Below are positions 58,801-64,000 of a DNA stretch of 64,000 nucleotides, piece after piece; position 1 is the stretch's first letter; each line of letters starts with the position of its first letter. Position numbers and translations under genes: made by a program. Under the pieces are notes generated by a model. It was not told the DNA's origin, did no database searches, and saw nothing but the letters and a program-made list of their open reading frames with translations. Source of the DNA: Enterobacter ludwigii (GTDB lineage Bacteria > Pseudomonadota > Gammaproteobacteria > Enterobacterales > Enterobacteriaceae). The DNA lies in assembly GCA_900068845.1 (NCBI GenBank), contig CEFQ01000002.1, positions 1-64,000 on the forward strand, written 5' to 3'.

Positions 58801-61032
58801 TCAGTGCAAACGGCGCGCGTCGATAATATCCGGCACCTGATTGAGACGCGCCAGAACGCGTCCGAGCACTTGCTGGTTATAGATCTCAATATCCATATCA
58901 ATCGTCGCCAGCTGTTTTTTGGTATCGCTGCGGCTGGAGACGCCAAGTACATTGACCTTCTCGTTAGCCAGAATGGTGGTGATATCGCGCAGCAGGCCGC
59001 TACGATCGTTGGCAGTGACGCGCACCACCAGCGAGTAACCGCTGGAGTAATCCTCGCCCCACACGGCATCCACGATACGTTCCGGCGCGTGCGAAATCAG
59101 CTCAGTTAACTGGTCACAGTCGGCGCGGTGAATAGAGATGCCGCGTCCCTGGGTAATAAAGCCAACAATATCGTCGCCGGGAATCGGCTGGCAGCAGCGT
59201 GCGATGTGGTGCAGCAGATTGCCCACCCCTTCCACCACCACGCGACCGCTCTCTTTGCGTGAAGACGGCGCATGCGACTTCTGCGTCAGTTGGCGCAACG
59301 CCTCGCGATCTTCCTCTTCGGCGCTCGGCTTGTTGAGCCTGGCCTGCAGGAAATTCACCATCTGATTGAGGCGAATATCGCCGCCGCCAATCATCGCCAG
59401 CAGCTCATCCTGCGAACTGACGTTATAGCGCGGCAGCAGCAGTTTTTCCGCCTCGCGCATGCTGATATCCATCTGGTTCAGCTCGCTTTCCAGAATCTGG
59501 CGACCAGCAATAATATTTTTGTCACGATCCTGCTTGCGGAACCAGGCGTGAATCTTCGAGCGACCGCGGCTGGTGGTGATGTAGCCGAGGTTGGGATTCA
59601 GCCAGTCGCGGCTGGGGTTCGGCTGTTTTTGGGTGATCACTTCAATCTGATCGCCCATCTGCAGCTGATAGGTAAACGGCACGATGCGCCCGCTGATTTT
59701 GGCGCCAATGCAGCGATGACCGATATCGCTGTGAATGTGGTAGGCGAAGTCGAGCGGGGTTGAGCCCGCCGGCAGATCGACCACATCACCTTTCGGGGTA
59801 AATACATAGACGCGGTCGTCAAATACCTGACTGCGCACCTCCTCCAGCATCTCGCCAGAATCAGCCATCTCTTCCTGCCAGGTGATCAGCTTACGCAGCC
59901 AGGCGATGCGCCCTTCATGTCCTGCTGCGCCGCGCGCATTGCTGGACGTTGGGCCTTCTTTGTACTTCCAGTGTGCGGCTACGCCCAGCTCGGCATCTTC
60001 GTGCATCTGACGCGTACGGATCTGGATTTCCACCGTTTTGCCCTGCGGGCCGAGCACCACGGTATGAATCGATTGGTAGCCGTTAGGCTTTGGATTGGCA
60101 ACGTAGTCGTCAAACTCACTCGGCAGATGGCGAAACAGCGTATGCACCGTACCGAGCGCGCCGTAGCAATCCTGCAGACGTTCAGCCACGATACGCACCG
60201 CGCGCACATCGAAAAGCTCGTCAAATGCCAATGACTTTTTCTGCATCTTGCGCCAGATGCTGTAGATGTGTTTCGGCCGACCATAGACTTCGGCACGCAC
60301 GCCCTCTTTTTGCATCTCAGCGCGCAGGTTGGCGACGAAGCTTTCGATATAGCCTTCGCGATCGATACGGCGCTCGTGCAGCAGCTTAGCGATACGTTTG
60401 TATTCATCGGGATGCAGATAGCGGAAGCAGTAATCTTCCAGCTCCCATTTGAGTTGACCGATACCCAGGCGGTTGGCCAGCGGCGCGTAGATATTGGTGC
60501 TCTCTTTCGCCGCGAGCACGCGCTCATCTTCTGGCGCGTCTTTCATTTCACGCAGATGGGCGATGCGTTCCGCCAGCTTGATAACCACGCAGCGGAAATC
60601 TTCCACCATTGCCAGCAGCATGCGGCGTACGTTATCCACCTGCTCGGAGGCCATCGAATCGTTGTGAATGGCTTTCAGCTGGCGAATGGCATCCATGTCG
60701 CGCACGCCGTGCACCAACATCACAATCTCTTTGCCAAACGCTTTCTCAAGATCCTCTTCGCTCACCACATCGGCATTGGCAAGGGGGAACAGCAGTGCGG
60801 CGCGCAGACTGTCGATATCCATGCTGAGCATGGTAAGAATTTCCACCATCTCAATGCCACGCCACAGCAGCAGAGCTTGATCAGGATGGTTGTGCGTTTC
60901 GGCTTCACAGTAGCGCCATGCATCCGCCAGTCGCTGACAGGATTGCGGATTATTGATACTTAAACTGGCGATCCACTGGTCGAGGGCAAATTCGCCCGCC
61001 GTATTTAAATGCGCACTTCTAACCGCAACCAT
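58801..61032 (-). CDS. relA: (p)ppGpp synthetase RelA
   Basis: Ribosome-bound synthetase of the stringent response. The 743 residues match E. coli RelA (744) in order: an inactive hydrolase-like HD domain (FGKEIVMLVHGVRD where active enzymes have HDxxED), the synthetase domain (RKMQKKSLAFDELFDVRAVRI, PNGYQSIHTVVLGP), TGS (VYVFTPKGDVVDLPAGSTPLDFAY), the zinc-finger-like CC (HIARCCQPIPGD) and a C-terminal ACT domain. ATG 61032 (MVAVRSAHLN) matches E. coli; an in-frame codon 5 residues upstream is less likely. It is 32 nt downstream of rlmD. Confidence 0.98.
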   Translation of the reverse strand: MVAVRSAHLNTAGEFALDQWIASLSINNPQSCQRLADAWRYCEAETHNHPDQALLLWRGIEMVEILTMLSMDIDSLRAALLFPLANADVVSEEDLEKAFGKEIVMLVHGVRDMDAIRQLKAIHNDSMASEQVDNVRRMLLAMVEDFRCVVIKLAERIAHLREMKDAPEDERVLAAKESTNIYAPLANRLGIGQLKWELEDYCFRYLHPDEYKRIAKLLHERRIDREGYIESFVANLRAEMQKEGVRAEVYGRPKHIYSIWRKMQKKSLAFDELFDVRAVRIVAERLQDCYGALGTVHTLFRHLPSEFDDYVANPKPNGYQSIHTVVLGPQGKTVEIQIRTRQMHEDAELGVAAHWKYKEGPTSSNARGAAGHEGRIAWLRKLITWQEEMADSGEMLEEVRSQVFDDRVYVFTPKGDVVDLPAGSTPLDFAYHIHSDIGHRCIGAKISGRIVPFTYQLQMGDQIEVITQKQPNPSRDWLNPNLGYITTSRGRSKIHAWFRKQDRDKNIIAGRQILESELNQMDISMREAEKLLLPRYNVSSQDELLAMIGGGDIRLNQMVNFLQARLNKPSAEEEDREALRQLTQKSHAPSSRKESGRVVVEGVGNLLHHIARCCQPIPGDDIVGFITQGRGISIHRADCDQLTELISHAPERIVDAVWGEDYSSGYSLVVRVTANDRSGLLRDITTILANEKVNVLGVSSRSDTKKQLATIDMDIEIYNQQVLGRVLARLNQVPDIIDARRLH

Positions 61033-61064
61033 ATCCTCTCCTGCCACAGCGATGTGGACACCGC

Positions 61065-62381
61065 TTATGCTTTGCTAAATAGCACCATGGATTCGAGATG
61101 ACTGGTATGGGGGAACATATCCAGCATCGCGACCCTTTCCAAATGGTAGCCCGCTGACAGCAATGTTTGACTGTCACGCGCCAGCGTTGTCGGGTTACAG
61201 GAAACATAGACCACACGTTCCGGCGCAAGTTTAACCACATGCGCCATTACGCCCGCGGCCCCAGCACGCGCTGGATCCAGTAACACCTTATTAAATCCCT
61301 GCGTCGCCCACGGCTGACGCGTTACATCTTCCTCCAGGTTGTGCTGGAAGAAGCGAACATTCCCAAGATTATTCTGCTCAGCATTATACGCTGCCTGCTG
61401 CACTAATGCTGCAACACCCTCCACACCTACAGCATTTTGTACGAATTTTCCTAGCGGCAAAGTGAAGTTTCCCATGCCACAGAACAAATCCAGCACACGA
61501 TCCTCTGACTGCAAATCCAGCCATTCGATGGCGGTGGCGACCATCTGCTGATTCACGCCATCGTTGACCTGAATAAAATTCTGCGGGCTAAAGGATAGCG
61601 GTAAATTCAACGAGTGATAAAAAGGTTCGCGCGCATTGAGCGCCTGCAAACTTTCACTGCCATCAGCCAGATAGAGCGACAGTTGCTGCTCATGCGAAAA
61701 GCGTTCCAGTTTTGCGCGGTCGCCTGCAGATAATGCATCAAGATGACGCAACACCATCAGCGGGCCATTATCGGCCAGCACCAATTCGACGTGGCCCAAA
61801 CGTCTGACCGCCTGTAAATCGCTGAGACAGTGGTGCAATGGCTGGAGTAACGCCTCAAGTTCGGGCACCAAAACCGGGCATTGCTTCAGTTCAATCAGAT
61901 CGTTGCTCGCCGCCTGACGAAACCCCATTTGCAGGCGCTGCTGTTTCGCCTGCCACTGCAAACCTAAACGCGCCCGACGACGATAACCCCACGCGCTGCC
62001 GCTAATGATCTCATCAACCTTGACTGGCAGAGGCGCCTCTCGGCTTAACATGCGGCTTAATGCGCGCGCTTTGCTCTCTTGCTGCAAGGCCACCGCAGCA
62101 TGTTGCTGCTGGCAACCGCCGCATACACCGAAATGGACACAGCGCGGTTTTTCCCGCTGTGGGCTGGGATTAAGAATCTTGTTCGCTTTGGCGCGCGCGT
62201 ACTTACTTTTATCCTCAAACACCGTCACTTCAGCCTGTTCACCGGGCAGCGCGCCGCTGATAAACATCGTCTTGCCCTTATGGCGCGCAACACCTTGCCC
62301 AAAAGGATCGAGGTCTTCGATGGTGACGGTTATGCGCGCCTTGGTCGTCACACGCTGTTTTGCAGAGTAAAATTGCGCCAT
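61065..62381 (-). CDS. rlmD: 23S rRNA (uracil1939-C5)-methyltransferase RlmD
   Basis: Methylates U1939 of 23S rRNA with S-adenosylmethionine. The 438 residues have an N-terminal TRAM domain (about 15-70), 4Fe-4S ligands Cys81, Cys87 and Cys90 ([10 protein letters not shown]) with a fourth cysteine near 168 (LKQCPVL), the SAM motif [15 protein letters not shown] and the nucleophile cysteine in [12 protein letters not shown]. It is divergent from barA and upstream of relA, as in E. coli. Confidence 0.97.
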   Translation of the reverse strand: MAQFYSAKQRVTTKARITVTIEDLDPFGQGVARHKGKTMFISGALPGEQAEVTVFEDKSKYARAKANKILNPSPQREKPRCVHFGVCGGCQQQHAAVALQQESKARALSRMLSREAPLPVKVDEIISGSAWGYRRRARLGLQWQAKQQRLQMGFRQAASNDLIELKQCPVLVPELEALLQPLHHCLSDLQAVRRLGHVELVLADNGPLMVLRHLDALSAGDRAKLERFSHEQQLSLYLADGSESLQALNAREPFYHSLNLPLSFSPQNFIQVNDGVNQQMVATAIEWLDLQSEDRVLDLFCGMGNFTLPLGKFVQNAVGVEGVAALVQQAAYNAEQNNLGNVRFFQHNLEEDVTRQPWATQGFNKVLLDPARAGAAGVMAHVVKLAPERVVYVSCNPTTLARDSQTLLSAGYHLERVAMLDMFPHTSHLESMVLFSKA

Positions 62382-62471
62382 AGTATTGTGAAATCTCTAC
62401 TTTAGTTGGGTGTGCAGCCGTTAACAGCGCTCGCACAGGGAAAAAATGTCAGGAGTCGCCAGGCCACAATT

Positions 62472-64000
62472 ATGACCAAATATAGCCTGCGGGCGCGAAT
62501 GATGATTTTGATACTGGCGCCAACGCTGATGATTGGCTTGCTGCTCAGTACCTTCTTCGTGGTTCACCGCTACAACGAATTACAGCATCAGGTACATGAC
62601 GCGGGGGCGAATATTATCGAACCCCTGGCCGTCTCCAGTGAATACAGTATGACGTGGCACAACCGCGATGCGATTCGCGAATTAGTGAGCCTGCTGCACC
62701 GCCGCCATTCCAATATTGTCCGTGCCATCACCATTTTCGACAATAACAATCACGTCTACGTCACCTCAAATAACAATCAAAATCTGGCGCTGCTGCAAAA
62801 AGAGGATATCTCAACGCTGGAAGATGGGGTCTCGGTTGAGCGCCAGGGCACGATTATGATTCTGCGCACGCCGATCATTTCTGAACGCTATTCAGTGGAT
62901 GAGTTGCCGGGCGAAGACGCTAAACCGTCGGGGAATCCGCTGGGTTATGTGGCGATCGAGTTAGATCTGCAATCGGTGCGGCTGGAGCAATACAAAGAGG
63001 TGTTTGTCGCCACGCTGCTGCTGCTGTTCTGCCTGTGCATCGCCATGCTGTTTGCTTATCGCCTGATGCGCGATGTCACCGGCCCAATTCGCAATATGGT
63101 TACCACCGTTGACCGCATTCGCCGCGGCCAGCTGGACAGTCGCGTGGATGGCTACATGCTGGGCGAACTGAGTATTCTTAAGAACGGTATCAATGCGATG
63201 GCGATGTCGCTTACTGCATATCACGAAGAGATGCAGCAGAACATCGATCAGGCCACTTACGATCTGCGCGAAACGCTGGAACAGCTGGAGATTCAGAACG
63301 TGGAGCTGGATCTGGCGAAGAAGCGCGCGCAGGAAGCGGCGCGTATTAAATCGGAATTTCTCGCCAACATGTCGCATGAGCTGCGTACGCCGCTCAATGG
63401 TGTGATCGGCTTTACCCGCCAGATGCTGAAAACCGGGCTGAGCACCAACCAGCGCGACTACATGAGCACCATCGAGCGTTCGGCGAATAACCTGCTAAGC
63501 ATCATTAACGACGTGCTCGATTTTTCGAAACTGGAAGCTGGCAAGCTGGTGCTGGAGTCTATCCCCTTCCCACTGCGCGCCACGCTGGATGAGACGCTGG
63601 TGTTGCTGGCACCGTCCGCCCATGACAAAGGACTGGAAATTACCGTCTGCCTGGAAAAACAGGTGCCGGACAATGTGATTGGCGATCCGCTGCGTCTGCA
63701 GCAGATCATGATCAACCTGATTGGCAACGCGATTAAATTCACCGAGCACGGACATATCGATTTACGCGTTGAGTTACGCAGCATCAGCGCCACGCGCGTC
63801 GAGCTGGAGATTCAGGTGCATGACACCGGCATTGGCATCGCCGAACAGCAACAGTCGCAGCTGTTCCAGGCGTTTCGCCAGGCCGATGCCAGTATCACAC
63901 GGCGTCATGGCGGTACCGGTTTAGGGCTGGTCATCACACAGAAACTGGTGAGCGAAATGGGCGGTGAAATTGCCTTCCACAGCCGTCCGAACCAGGGTTC
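62472..64000 (+). CDS. barA: Hybrid sensor histidine kinase BarA (partial, 3' end missing)
   Basis: Inner-membrane kinase of the BarA-UvrY system that senses short-chain carboxylates and turns on the Csr small RNAs in E. coli. The frame is open from ATG 62472 to the window edge (509 codons plus 2 nt). It shows a first membrane helix (about 9-30), a periplasmic loop, a second helix (about 177-199, [15 protein letters not shown]), HAMP ([10 protein letters not shown]), HisKA with His302 ([11 protein letters not shown]), and the ATPase N box ([12 protein letters not shown]), DTGIGI and GGTGLGL. The receiver and HPt domains should follow beyond the window. Confidence 0.96.
   Translation, partial: MTKYSLRARMMILILAPTLMIGLLLSTFFVVHRYNELQHQVHDAGANIIEPLAVSSEYSMTWHNRDAIRELVSLLHRRHSNIVRAITIFDNNNHVYVTSNNNQNLALLQKEDISTLEDGVSVERQGTIMILRTPIISERYSVDELPGEDAKPSGNPLGYVAIELDLQSVRLEQYKEVFVATLLLLFCLCIAMLFAYRLMRDVTGPIRNMVTTVDRIRRGQLDSRVDGYMLGELSILKNGINAMAMSLTAYHEEMQQNIDQATYDLRETLEQLEIQNVELDLAKKRAQEAARIKSEFLANMSHELRTPLNGVIGFTRQMLKTGLSTNQRDYMSTIERSANNLLSIINDVLDFSKLEAGKLVLESIPFPLRATLDETLVLLAPSAHDKGLEITVCLEKQVPDNVIGDPLRLQQIMINLIGNAIKFTEHGHIDLRVELRSISATRVELEIQVHDTGIGIAEQQQSQLFQAFRQADASITRRHGGTGLGLVITQKLVSEMGGEIAFHSRPNQG

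Noticed and set aside
60268-60963. Long plus-strand open frame, 231 codons
   Set aside because: Antisense shadow of relA.

Overview
The window reads as a chromosomal segment of a gamma-proteobacterium of the order Enterobacterales. Almost every protein lines up residue for residue with its E. coli counterpart (RpoS, RecA, Eno, LuxS, CysH), and the gene order follows the E. coli map from rrnG to barA with a few breaks. Three features suggest Erwiniaceae, most likely Pantoea or a close relative: cysG sits next to cysDNC, a family of small palindromic repeats is present, and the accessory genes are of the kind seen there. The genus is inferred, not proven. Nearly all of the sequence is core genome, and no prophage, transposase, plasmid gene or CRISPR array was seen.

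Layout. 1-7950: the 5' end of a 16S rRNA with its leader and tandem promoters, then clpB (sigma-32 promoter), pgeF, rluD, bamD, raiA (perfect CRP site) and the attenuated pheL-pheA unit. 7950-17365: the aroF-tyrA operon, a GNAT gene, the rpsP-rimM-trmD-rplS operon, ffh, ypjD, yfjD and luxS. 17400-26900: the sRNA gene micA, gshA, yqaA, yqaB, a tRNA operon (one Ser, four identical Arg) ending in an odd tRNA-derived structured element, csrA, alaS, recX, SOS-controlled recA and pncC. 27000-35500: accessory genes (tam, a YagE-like aldolase, yjdM) before mltB, then mutS and a polyol-type permease/dehydrogenase pair in the variable mutS-rpoS gap. 35800-42600: rpoS, nlpD, pcm, surE, truD, ispF, ispD, ftsB and ygbE, packed with overlaps. 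42600-53020: two sulfate-assimilation operons, cysG-cysD-cysN-cysC and cysJ-cysI-cysH, separated by iap, a YciI-like gene and a 138-bp inverted-repeat element. 53300-64000: queD, queE, eno, pyrG, mazG, relA, rlmD and the first 509 codons of barA.

The genes form several working sets. Sulfate assimilation is nearly complete from activation (CysDN, CysC) through PAPS reduction (CysH) to sulfite reduction (CysJI), and CysG supplies the siroheme for CysI. The stress and stationary-phase set includes rpoS, relA, barA, csrA, raiA, clpB and micA. Aromatic amino-acid synthesis has aroF, tyrA and pheA. Ribosome and RNA work is done by rluD, rlmD, truD, trmD, rimM, L19 and S16.

No obviously new multi-gene system is visible. 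The most interesting signals are small: the tRNA-like three-hairpin element after the tRNA operon, two families of palindromic repeats, an Iap homologue that seems to have lost catalytic residues, the absence of cas genes at the usual iap-cysH site, and the two-gene polyol cassette between mutS and rpoS.
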